DNA of 53,136 nucleotides. Origin: Kiloniellaceae bacterium (lineage in GTDB: Bacteria > Pseudomonadota > Alphaproteobacteria > Kiloniellales > J153). The DNA lies in contig JAJFGN010000008.1 in the NCBI GenBank assembly GCA_021776115.1, positions 1 to 53,136 of the forward strand, written 5' to 3'. Of this stretch, positions 10,027-17,717 are shown piece after piece. The notes beneath the pieces are model-generated. The model saw only the letters and a program-made list of their open reading frames with translations, did no database searches and was not told the origin of the DNA. The stretch's first letter is position 1. Each line of letters starts with the position of its first letter. The position numbers and the translations under genes were made by a program.

Positions 10027-10527
10027 GTGCCTTCACGAGCGACGGAGCTCAAAGCGGTCAACCCCCTCAACAAGATCCCGTGCCTAAAACTCGACGACGG
10101 AACCGCGCTCTACGACAGCCCGGTCATCGCCGAGTACCTCGACAGCCTCGATCCTGCCAGCCGATTGATCCCGGGCGATGGCGCGGCCCGTTGGCAGGTC
10201 TTGCGGCAACAAGCCCTCGGCGACGGCATTCTGGACGCGGCCTTCGCCCTGGTCGTGGAAAGCCGCCGTCCCGAGGTGCAGCAATCGCCATCTTGGAACG
10301 AGCGCTGGAACTCGGCCATTGACCGCGGTCTCGATGTCTTGGAAGCGGAGGCCGACTCGCTCGCGCAACAGCCAAGCCTGGCGCACATCGCCTATGGGTG
10401 TGCGCTTGGATATCTGGATTTCCGGTTATCTCATCTCGCGTGGCGCGCGAAGCACCCGAAAACGGCGACCTGGTTCGAAACCTTTTCCCAACGCCCTTCC
10501 ATGGCGGCAACGCAACCCGAAGCCTGA
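10027..10527 (+). pseudogene. Glutathione S-transferase, N-terminal part missing
   Basis: The readable frame (166 residues from a GTG at 10027) begins in the middle of the thioredoxin-like domain: AVNPLNKIPCL and DSPVIAEYLDSL are the glutathione-binding region that normally lies at residues 45-75 of a cytosolic GST. An in-frame stop at 9994-9996 leaves no room for the first beta-alpha-beta unit and its catalytic Ser/Tyr/Cys. The alpha-helical C-terminal domain is complete to the stop at 10527. The missing part coincides with the IS21-like scar just upstream, so I infer truncation by insertion followed by deletion. A shortened protein may still be made, but GST catalysis is unlikely. Confidence 0.7.
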
Positions 10528-10536
10528 GCTTCGGGT
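10515..10536. terminator. Hairpin overlapping the GST stop codon
   Basis: ACCCGAAGC (10515-10523), loop CTGA, GCTTCGGGT (10528-10536): a perfect 9-base stem that includes the TGA of the GST frame. There is no T-run on either side, so it is not a classical intrinsic terminator. It sits between the convergent GST and PilZ genes and could serve both directions. Confidence 0.4.
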
Positions 10537-10557
10537 GCACCAGCCGGCGGCCGCGTA

Positions 10558-10953
10558 TCAAATCCTCGTCTTGTCGAGCAGCACCGTTTCGACAATGCGG
10601 GCGGAACGCCGGGTATCTTCATCGAACTCGATGCCAAGATCTTCGGCTTGGCTCCACACGACACGGCCTTTCAAAAAAACCGTGAAGGGGAATTTGAGCG
10701 AAACGAGTGCCCCCACCGGCGGTGGGCCTTGCATGGAAACCTTGGCGCCGGTGGCCGAAAACGTCCGCACCGTGCATTGCGCGCCGCTGTCACCGACATA
10801 GACCGCGGCCGCCCAGGACGCCGGCCAGCGCAGGACCGCATCTTCTTGCGGCGACGGTGGACCCAAGTCCTCTAGGGAAGCCGGCGGGCGGCGATCGTGC
10901 TCGACGCGATCGGCTGGACTCGGCTCGGGTTGAAAAGCGTGCGCACTTCGCAT
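10558..10953 (-). CDS. PilZ-domain protein
   Basis: Small cytoplasmic protein of 131 residues when started at the ATG at 10953, which has AAGGAG six bases upstream; a GTG at 10980 gives a longer but less well supported version. The C-terminal 80 residues look like a PilZ domain: the FSATGAKV segment corresponds to the D/N-x-S-x-x-G motif and is followed by GALVSLKFP and GRVVWSQAEDLGIEF. The first half of the cyclic-di-GMP site (RxxxR) is not clear; EHDRRP in the disordered N-terminus is a candidate. The aspartate of the second motif is replaced by phenylalanine, so nucleotide binding is uncertain. It lies 34 bases downstream of a second PilZ gene on the same strand, so the two are probably one transcript. 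Confidence 0.75.
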   Translation of the reverse strand: MRSAHAFQPEPSPADRVEHDRRPPASLEDLGPPSPQEDAVLRWPASWAAAVYVGDSGAQCTVRTFSATGAKVSMQGPPPVGALVSLKFPFTVFLKGRVVWSQAEDLGIEFDEDTRRSARIVETVLLDKTRI

Positions 10954-10987
10954 GAAGCTCTCCTTCGCTATTCGCGCCACGGCGCCG

Positions 10988-11530
10988 TTAATACGCTCCG
11001 GCAGTCGCGGGCTGGGGCAACAGGCCGCGCATTTGGCTCACCACCGTCTCCGGCGTCAGGTCGAACTTGAGCCCAAGTTCCTCGCCATTGCGCCAAACGA
11101 CGCGCGCCGGAAAAAACCCGAAGTGGCGCAAGCCAAGCGTAATGCGTGAGATTTCGGCCATGGGGTCGACCAGCCGGACGCGCGCCCCACCGGCCGAGAA
11201 ATCGACTACGTCGCACAGGTTGTCGACCTGTGTATCCTCCGCAATATGAAGCGATCCCATGAGGCAGGTGGGCAGGCGCTTCTGCGCGCGCCGCCTTTGC
11301 TTTGCGGGGCTCGGCTCGATCCGCGGGGGCGTCGCTCGCCCCAGCAGACGGAAACGCCGCAGCAAGATGGCCACACCCGGAAAGACACCTTTACGAGACA
11401 GAATTCGCCGCTTGAGGTGCTCCCCAGCGGCTTGTGCCACCAGGACCGAAACCGGGATTGCCACGCTCACGACCATAAGAACGACGGTTGCGGCGGCCAG
11501 AACCCCTGACAGGTGCGGTTGAAAATCCAT
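10988..11530 (-). CDS. Membrane-anchored PilZ-domain protein
   Basis: Protein of 180 residues from the ATG at 11530, chosen because AGGAGG stands six bases before it; the reading frame extends further up without such support. Residues about 8-35 form one membrane helix (VLAAATVVLMVVSVAIPVSV). A basic linker (RRRAQKR) leads to a C-terminal PilZ-like domain with VVDFSAGGARVRL, matching the D-x-S-x-x-G motif, and ARVVWRNGEELGLKF. Arginines in the basic linker may provide the RxxxR half of a cyclic-di-GMP site. It probably tethers a second-messenger sensor to the inner membrane. First gene of a two-PilZ unit; the upstream region is the AT-rich gap. Confidence 0.75.
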   Translation of the reverse strand: MDFQPHLSGVLAAATVVLMVVSVAIPVSVLVAQAAGEHLKRRILSRKGVFPGVAILLRRFRLLGRATPPRIEPSPAKQRRRAQKRLPTCLMGSLHIAEDTQVDNLCDVVDFSAGGARVRLVDPMAEISRITLGLRHFGFFPARVVWRNGEELGLKFDLTPETVVSQMRGLLPQPATAGAY

Positions 11531-11845
11531 AGTCGACCTCCTGAGACCTGGGGTGTTGCGGCTAGGCGACCGCTCCGGAAAGCGGTAACCTCGGGGGTCT
11601 CGAACGTGCAAAGACAAGGCCCCACACCATCACGAATAGCAATAATATAATTTGCGGCCATTTATAAATTACTAAGCCTCAAATATTAATCAAGCACACG
11701 TTAAATATGATCTTTAACCTTAATTTGATCGTCGAATATCTATACTTATAGCATGTTTAGTTATAATTTTATATATTTCTTGTGTGCATAAACATAACCT
11801 TTATCTTGACGCCGGGTTCCAAAACAGGGCGCTCGAATTTTCCTC
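11531..11845. other. AT-rich divergent intergenic region
   Basis: 315 bases separate the two PilZ genes (leftward) from the DUF455 gene (rightward). Positions about 11640-11810 are strikingly AT-rich compared with the surrounding GC-rich sequence, with runs such as TTATAATTTTATATATTTC. No frame looks coding. Several promoter-like pairs exist (for example TTGATC at 11728 with ATAGCA 17 bases later), but in such AT-rich DNA they are expected by chance, so I do not call one. It may be a shared control region or a nucleoid-protein binding site. Confidence 0.6.
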
Positions 11846-12679
11846 ATGCAAATAAACCGATCGAGAGACCTTGGCTTGGCCGAGGCCGCCGCCGCGATCC
11901 TGGCGACGCCGGACCCCTGGGAAAAGGCGGCGCTCAGCGCGCGGACAGCCCAGGCCTGGGCGGCCGGCCATCTCAATGAGCGGGCGCTTGTCAGCCCGCC
12001 CCCAGAGCGCCCGGCGCGTCCCGAGGCGCCGGCGCTTCGGCCGCCGCGCGAGGTGCCCCGGCGCCGGATTGGGCCCAGTCCCGGGGGCCGGGTCGCCTTG
12101 CTGCACGCCCTGGCCCATATCGAGCTGAACGCCATCGATCTGGCCTGGGATATCCTGGCCCGTTTTTCCCACGATCCCCTGCCGCGCGCCTTTAAGGACG
12201 ACTGGGTGCGGGTCGCGGCCGAAGAGGCCCAGCACTTCCTGCTCCTGAGTGAGCGGCTGACGGCCTTGGACGCGGCCTACGGAGACTTCCCCGCGCACGA
12301 CGGCCTGTGGGAAGCCGCGGAGGCAACGGCCGGCGACCTGCTCGCCCGCTTGGCCGTGGTGCCCTTGGTCCTGGAAGCCCGGGGACTGGATGTGACGCCA
12401 CCCATGATCGAGCGGCTGAGCGCCGTGGGAGATAGCCAAAGCGCGGACATCCTGCGCCGCATCTATGCCGATGAAATCGGCCATGTGGCGATCGGCAAGC
12501 GCTGGTTCGACTTTGTCTGCGCCCAGCGTGCGCTAACCCCGGGCGAAACCTGGCGCCGGCTAGTCCGCACGCACTTCAAGGGGGTCGTCAAACCGCCCTT
12601 CAATGAACCGGCGCGCCGCCAGGCCGGCATGGAGGCCGGGTTTTATGAGCCGCTGGAACCGCCCTCGCTCACGTCTTAA
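11846..12679 (+). CDS. DUF455 family ferritin-like protein
   Basis: 277-residue protein of the DUF455/COG2833 family, helical proteins related to ferritins and to MiaE-like di-iron enzymes. The metal-ligand pattern is visible: a glutamate in HALAHIELNAIDLAWD, EEAQHF about 50 residues later, and DEIGHVAIG, giving E, ExxH and ExxH ligands of a di-iron four-helix bundle. The first 70 residues contain a proline-rich linker. The reaction it catalyses is not known. The start follows the AT-rich gap; no good ribosome-binding site precedes the ATG. The MmcQ-like gene follows 18 bases downstream in the same direction, so they are probably co-transcribed. Confidence 0.85.
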   Translation: MQINRSRDLGLAEAAAAILATPDPWEKAALSARTAQAWAAGHLNERALVSPPPERPARPEAPALRPPREVPRRRIGPSPGGRVALLHALAHIELNAIDLAWDILARFSHDPLPRAFKDDWVRVAAEEAQHFLLLSERLTALDAAYGDFPAHDGLWEAAEATAGDLLARLAVVPLVLEARGLDVTPPMIERLSAVGDSQSADILRRIYADEIGHVAIGKRWFDFVCAQRALTPGETWRRLVRTHFKGVVKPPFNEPARRQAGMEAGFYEPLEPPSLTS

Positions 12680-12697
12680 TACCAAGGAGCGTTGCGA

Positions 12698-13051
12698 ATG
12701 ACCCGAGATGAGTTCAACGCCTACTGCGGCGGCCTGAAGGCCGTCACCCACGTGATTCAGTGGGGCAACGCGTCGGTTTGGAAAGTCGGCGGCAAGATCT
12801 TTGCCATCTGTTCGAAATGGGGCGCGGGCGACGGACAGAAAATCGGCTTCAAGTGCAGCGATATGTCCTATGCCCTCTTGTGCGAGCAGAAAGACATCGT
12901 CCCCGCGCCCTATCTGGCGCGGGCGAAGTGGGTGCAGGTGGAAACCCCCGAGGCCATGAGCGACGAAGACATCAAGCTCTATATCCAGCAGGCGTACACC
13001 ATCGTCGCCGGCAAACTCACCAAGGCGCGGCGCGCCGAACTCGGCCTTTAG
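12698..13051 (+). CDS. MmcQ/YjbR family protein
   Basis: Small protein of 117 residues of the MmcQ/YjbR-like fold. Family features are visible: an N-terminal helix (TRDEFNAYCGGL), VIQWGNASVWKVGGKIFAI and GFKCSDMSYALL near the middle, and LYIQQAYTIVAGKLTK at the C-terminus. Members have a CyaY-like fold and some have been annotated as DNA-binding, without a defined role. I start at the ATG 12698, which has AAGGAG eight bases upstream, rather than the TTG six bases earlier. It follows the DUF455 gene, and its end faces prfB across repeat copy 2. Confidence 0.88.
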   Translation: MTRDEFNAYCGGLKAVTHVIQWGNASVWKVGGKIFAICSKWGAGDGQKIGFKCSDMSYALLCEQKDIVPAPYLARAKWVQVETPEAMSDEDIKLYIQQAYTIVAGKLTKARRAELGL

Positions 13052-13264
13052 TCATATATCCATTACCTCGTCATCCCGGACTCGACTTTCCTCCAAGCCT
13101 CTGGCTTGGCCAGGAAAGTCAGTGATCCGGGATCTTCGGTGGGGGCCGGGCTCGGACCGCCCGAAGATCCCGGATCGCAAGGCTCGCGTACCGGAAATCG
13201 ATTGATTTCCGGGCTCGCCTAACGTCCGGGATGACGATTTTCCGTTTATGAGTCGGTGACCTAA
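13052..13264. repeat. Compound palindromic repeat, copy 2
   Basis: Second copy of the element at 9273-9493. The 166-base core runs from GTCATCCCGGAC (13070-13081) to GTCCGGGATGAC (13224-13235). The inner hairpin (CCAAGCC and GGCTTGG inside GACTTTCCT and AGGAAAGTC) is kept, with one base changed in the loop, and the CGGAAAT/ATTTCCG stem is intact. The middle differs from copy 1 but has its own compensating stem (GATCTTCGG and CCGAAGATC), which argues that folding is selected. Like copy 1 it lies between convergent genes (MmcQ-like and prfB). Confidence 0.85.
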
Positions 13265-13270
13265 CCCCCG

Positions 13271-14402
13271 CTAGCCCCCCGCCTCTTCCCCCTCTTCAAC
13301 GTCACCCCCCAGGCGGGCGGCGAGGGAGGCTTCGAGGAAGGCGTCGATATCGCCGTCGAGCACGGCCTGAACGTTTCCGGTCTCGACGCCGGTGCGCAGA
13401 TCCTTGACCATCTGATAGGGCTGTAGAACGTAGGAGCGGATCTGGTGGCCCCAGCCGATATCGGTCTTGGCGTCGGCCTCGGCCTGGGCGGCTTCCTCGC
13501 GCTTGCGCAGCTCGAACTGGTAGAGCCGGGCGCGCAGCATCTTCATCGCCTCGGCCCGGTTCTTGTGCTGTGAGCGATCATTCTGGCACTGCACCACGAT
13601 ACCGGTCGGCAGGTGGGTCATGCGCACCGCGCTATCGGTCTTGTTGACGTGCTGCCCGCCGGCGCCGGAGGCGCGGTAGGTATCGATCCGCAGGTCCTTG
13701 TCCAGAATCTCGACCTCGATCGTGTCGTCGACGACGGGATAGACCCAGGCCGAGGCGAAGCTGGTATGGCGGCGCGACTGCGAATCGAAGGGCGAGATGC
13801 GCACCAGCCGGTGCACGCCCGATTCGGTCTTCATCCAGCCATAGGCGTTGTGCCCCTTGATGCGCAGGGTCGCCGACTTGACGCCCGCCTCGTCGCCCGC
13901 GCTTTCCTCCAGCCACTCGACCTTGTTGCCATGGGCTTCGGCCCAGCGGGTGTACATGCGCAGAAGGATCTCGGCCCAATCCTGGGCCTCGGTGCCGCCG
14001 GCGCCGGCGTGCACCTCCAGATAGCAGTCGTTGGCATCGGCCTCGCCGGAGAGCAGGCTTTCCAGTTGCCGCTTGGCGGCCTCGTCGCGCAGGGCGCGCA
14101 AGTCCTTTTCGGCGTCGGCGACGGTGGCGGCGTCATCCTCCGCCTCGCCCAACTCGATCAAGGTCACGGCATCGTCGAGGCGCTGCTCAAAGCCGCGATA
14201 GTCGGTAATGGAGGTATCCAGAAGGGTCCGCTCGCGCATCAGCGCCTGGGCCGCCTCCTGGTCGTTCCACAGGTTCGGGTCCTCGGCGCGGACGTTCAAC
14301 TCCTCCAGGCGCCGGAGCGCGCGCTCCCAGTCAAAGATGCCTCCTTAGCAGCGCCAAGGACTGCTTTATTTCCTCGACAATCGCTTCAATCTCGGCCCGC
14401 AC
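13271..14402 (-). CDS. prfB: Peptide chain release factor 2, made by programmed +1 frameshift
   Basis: RF2 recognises UGA and UAA stop codons and releases the peptide. The gene starts at a GTG (14402) with 23 codons of frame 0 (VRAEIEAI...RRHL), meets TGA at 14331-14333, and continues in the +1 frame for 353 codons, about 376 residues in total. The release motif [12 protein letters not shown] and the stop-codon-reading tripeptide SPF (RISPFDSQ) are both present. The frame-shifting site is listed separately. Without the shift only a 23-residue peptide is made, so an automated start at the internal TTG (14299) would be wrong. It lies downstream of the RND efflux gene on the same strand. Confidence 0.96.
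14330..14345 (-). promoter_or_regulatory. prfB: prfB autoregulatory +1 frameshift site
   Basis: Read on the minus strand: AGG AGG CAT CTT TGA C. The internal Shine-Dalgarno-like AGGAGG (14340-14345) lies just before the slippery CTT codon (14334-14336), followed by the in-frame TGA (14331-14333) with a 3' C. This is the classical RF2 autoregulation site: when RF2 is scarce the ribosome pauses at TGA and slips to GAC. After the shift the reading continues as [14 protein letters not shown], the usual RF2 sequence. Confidence 0.96.
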
Positions 14403-14439
14403 GCGCTATCCCTCCGGCAAAAACAAAAACGCGGCCCCA

Positions 14440-14490
14440 CTCCGGCCCGCGCCTATAGATATACGCCCACCCCGCGCCCTGTCCATCCGC
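14440..14490. repeat. 51 bp imperfect direct repeat, left of the RND operon
   Basis: Aligned without gaps to 18801-18851 it matches at about 40 of 51 positions. The best kept parts are CTATAGATATA-type sequence in the middle and CCCTGTCCATCCGC at the right end. It lies between the stop of the RND gene and the start of prfB, so it is also the prfB leader. Together with the second copy it brackets the efflux operon. Confidence 0.65.
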
Positions 14491-17400
14491 TAGGTGGGCG
14501 CTTCGGGTGCCGATCGCACCGGCGTATCGCCGCGCAAGACCGTGTAGATCGCGGGTATGACGAGCACTGTCAGCAAAGTGGAAGACGCCAGCCCGAACAG
14601 CAGCGAAATGGCGAGGCCTTGAAAGATTGGATCGAGCAGGATGGTCGCGGCGCCGATCATCGCGGCGAGCGCGGTCAACAGGATCGGCTTAAAGCGAACG
14701 GCGCCTGCTTCCAGCAGGGTCTCGCGCAGCGGCTTGCCCGCACCCGCGCCATGACGAATGAAATCGACAAGCAGGATCGAGTTGCGCACGATGATGCCGG
14801 CGAGCGCGATAAATCCGATCATGGACGTTGCCGTAAACGGCGCGCCCAGCAACCAATGCCCAAGCACGATCCCGATCAGCGTGAGCGGGACCGGCGTCAG
14901 GATGACCAGAGGCAGCAGGAAGCTGCCGAACTGCGCGACCACGAGTACGTAGATGCCAAGGATGGCGACTGCAAATGCAGCGCCCATGTCGCGGAACGTG
15001 ACATAAGTGACCTCCCACTCGCCATCCCAAAGCAGCGTCGGCATCGACTCGTCTTCGGGCTGCCCGTGAAGACGGATGACGGGCTTTGGTAAAGCGCCCC
15101 AGTCATGGGCGTCAACACGCCGTGCAATTTCAAGCATGCCGTAGATCGGCGCTTCGTAGGCGCCGGCCAGATCGGCCATGATCATGTCGGCGAAGCGCCC
15201 GTTGTGGCGGAAGATGTTCGGGGAGCCGGCTTCCTTGGCGATGCGCACGACCTCGCCGAGTTCGACCACTGTTTTGTTGCCGGGCAAGGTGTTGGCCGGG
15301 ACCGGCGTCGAGGCAAGCGCCTCAGTCCAAACCAGATCGCGTTTGGGAAGGCGTACGACGATCTCGATCGGGTTGCGCCCTTCTCCGCGGTGCGAATAAC
15401 CGACCGCCACGCCGCCGAGCAACGCCTGGATGGTGTCGTAGACGTCGCGTTGCTCCACGCCGAAGAACTCCAGCCGGTCCTGGTCGATCGAAACCCGCAG
15501 ACGTGGCCGCGGCAAGCCAATCGAGTCATCGACATCGACGATGAAAGGAACCGAGGCGAAGATTTTCTTCAGTTCGGCAACCACCGCCCGGCGGGTCGCC
15601 GGGTCGGGACCATAAATCTCCCCCAAAAGAGTCGCGAGCACCGGCGGTCCCGGCGGCACTTCGACGACCTTAATCGCCGTACCGTCTGAGGGCTTCAGGG
15701 CCTTCAGCCGCTCGCGCAGGTCGAGCGCAATCGCGTGGCTCGTGCGGTCGCGTTCGGAGCGCGGGGCCAGATTGACTTGCAGTTCGCCGAGCTCAGGCGA
15801 CTCCCGAACATAGTAGTGGCGAACGAGCCCGTTGAAGTTGAACGGCGCGGGCGTGCCAGCGTAGGTCTGGATCGAGCGCACCTCCGGCAATCCGCGTACA
15901 ATCTCCGCGGCTGCGAACAGCGTTCGCTCGGTGTCCTCAAGGCTTGCTCCTTCGGGCAGATCGACGACGACCGCGAGCTCCGATTTGTTGTCGAATGGCA
16001 GCAGCTTGACCGTGACGGTCTTAGTTGCGAATAAGGCACTGGCCGCAAGCGTCACCACGCCGACCGCAATAAGAAACATCCAAGCCGATCGCTTCGAACG
16101 GATGACGGGTGCGGCGATCCGGCGATAGAGCCTGCCAAGTCCTCCCCCGTCTGCGTTGTGCCCCTTGCCCTCATTTCGATGGCCGCGCGGGGCCAGCCGC
16201 AGCATGAGCCATGGCGCGACCGACACGGCAACAAAGAACGAAAACAGCATCGCCGCCGACGCGTTGGCCGGGATCGGCGCCATGTATGGGCCCATGAGCC
16301 CAGAGACAAACATCATCGGCAATAAGGCAACGATAACCGTCAGCGTCGCGACGACGGTCGGATTGCCGACCTCCGCGACGGCCTCGATCGCCGCTTGCAG
16401 GCGGGTGCGAGCGTCCTTCATCGCCCAATGCCGGGCGATGTTCTCGACCATAACGATCGCGTCGTCGACTAGAATGCCGATCGAGAAGATGAGCGCGAAC
16501 AGGCTGACCCGGTTGATGGTGTAGCCCATCAGGTTTGCGGCGAAAAGCGTGAGCAGAATGGTAGTCGGTATGACGACGAGAGTAACGACCGCTTCCCGCC
16601 ATCCGATGGCGATCGCGATCAGCAACACGATCGACAGCGTCGCGAGCCCCAGATGGAACAGCAACTCGTTTGCCTTCTCGTTCGCGGTCTCGCCATAGTT
16701 CCGGGTTATCGTTGCGGTCACGTCCGCGGGGATCAGGCGTTCCTTGAGGGTCTCAAAGCGGGCGAGCAATTGTTCCGCGACGACGACTGCGTTGGCGCCG
16801 GCGCGTTTGGCGAGGGCGAGGCTGACCGCCGGCGTGCGCGTCCATGCGCCGCCGCCGTCTGGCGCATCGGTCCACACGCGATGCTCCAGCGGGCTCGGTC
16901 CAATCGCAACGCTTGCCACATCACGGACATAGACCGGGCGGCCGTCGCGCGTGGTAACGAGGAGCAGGCCGGTATCGGGAATGCCAGCGAGCGTTTGCCC
17001 GGCGGCCACCGTGCGCATGGTGCCGGCGTCACGCACCTGACCGGCCTGGAACGAGCGGTTGGCGTCGCGGACCTTGGCGACAAGCTGTTGCAGGGTGACC
17101 CCATAGAGCGCGAGCTTTTCCGGGTCCGGCTCAATGCGGATTTGTTGGGGACTGCCGCCGGAGATGTAGCTCAAACCCAAGTTGTCGACCTTGATGAGTT
17201 CGGCGCGCAACTCATCGGCGAGTTGATAGAGATCCTTATCGGTCCAGCGGGCGGCCGCCTCCGGCTTGGGCGAAAGTGTCAGCACCACGATCGCAACGTC
17301 GTTGATGCCGCGTCCAACAATTAGGGGTTCCGGAATACCGACGGGAATCCGATCGAAATTCGCCCGTATTTTTTCATGGACGCGCAGAATCGCGTCATCC

Positions 17401-17717
17401 GCCTTCGTGCCGACGAGAAACCGGGCGGTCACCATGACACGGTCGTCTTGCGTCTGGCTGTAGACATGCTCGACGCCGTCAATGCTTTTGACGATGGTCT
17501 CAAGCGGCTTGGTGACGAGTTGGACCGCATCCGGCGCCTTGAGCCCATCGGCCCGCACCATAATGTCGACCATCGGAACGCTGATCTGGGGTTCCTCCTC
17601 GCGCGGAATGACGAGCAGTGCGATCAGCCCGACCGCGAGCGCAGCGAGCAGGAATAACGGCGTGAGCGGCGATCGGATCGTCGCCTGCGTCAAGCGTCCG
17701 GAAAGTCCGAGGTTCAC
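14490..17717 (-). CDS. RND-family efflux permease (inner-membrane pump)
   Basis: Protein of 1075 residues with the AcrB-type layout: N-terminal membrane helix (PLTPLFLLAALAVGLIALLV), two large periplasmic loops, and two sets of five to six helices. The proton-relay aspartate pair of helix 4 is present in GILVDDAIVMVENIAR. The N-terminal IPREEEPQISVPMVDI is typical of the COG0841 group. It would pump small molecules or lipids outward using the proton gradient, as a trimer with the adaptor encoded upstream. Its start overlaps the adaptor stop by four bases (ATGA), so the two are translated together. No TolC-like outer-membrane gene is adjacent, so one from elsewhere would be needed. The substrate cannot be told from the sequence. 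Confidence 0.93.
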   Translation of the reverse strand: MNLGLSGRLTQATIRSPLTPLFLLAALAVGLIALLVIPREEEPQISVPMVDIMVRADGLKAPDAVQLVTKPLETIVKSIDGVEHVYSQTQDDRVMVTARFLVGTKADDAILRVHEKIRANFDRIPVGIPEPLIVGRGINDVAIVVLTLSPKPEAAARWTDKDLYQLADELRAELIKVDNLGLSYISGGSPQQIRIEPDPEKLALYGVTLQQLVAKVRDANRSFQAGQVRDAGTMRTVAAGQTLAGIPDTGLLLVTTRDGRPVYVRDVASVAIGPSPLEHRVWTDAPDGGGAWTRTPAVSLALAKRAGANAVVVAEQLLARFETLKERLIPADVTATITRNYGETANEKANELLFHLGLATLSIVLLIAIAIGWREAVVTLVVIPTTILLTLFAANLMGYTINRVSLFALIFSIGILVDDAIVMVENIARHWAMKDARTRLQAAIEAVAEVGNPTVVATLTVIVALLPMMFVSGLMGPYMAPIPANASAAMLFSFFVAVSVAPWLMLRLAPRGHRNEGKGHNADGGGLGRLYRRIAAPVIRSKRSAWMFLIAVGVVTLAASALFATKTVTVKLLPFDNKSELAVVVDLPEGASLEDTERTLFAAAEIVRGLPEVRSIQTYAGTPAPFNFNGLVRHYYVRESPELGELQVNLAPRSERDRTSHAIALDLRERLKALKPSDGTAIKVVEVPPGPPVLATLLGEIYGPDPATRRAVVAELKKIFASVPFIVDVDDSIGLPRPRLRVSIDQDRLEFFGVEQRDVYDTIQALLGGVAVGYSHRGEGRNPIEIVVRLPKRDLVWTEALASTPVPANTLPGNKTVVELGEVVRIAKEAGSPNIFRHNGRFADMIMADLAGAYEAPIYGMLEIARRVDAHDWGALPKPVIRLHGQPEDESMPTLLWDGEWEVTYVTFRDMGAAFAVAILGIYVLVVAQFGSFLLPLVILTPVPLTLIGIVLGHWLLGAPFTATSMIGFIALAGIIVRNSILLVDFIRHGAGAGKPLRETLLEAGAVRFKPILLTALAAMIGAATILLDPIFQGLAISLLFGLASSTLLTVLVIPAIYTVLRGDTPVRSAPEAPT

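Noticed and set aside
11640-11760. CtrA box (TTAA-N7-TTAA) in the AT-rich gap
   Set aside because: The TTAA pairs present have spacings of 2, 9 or 11, not 7, and such pairs are expected by chance in AT-rich DNA.
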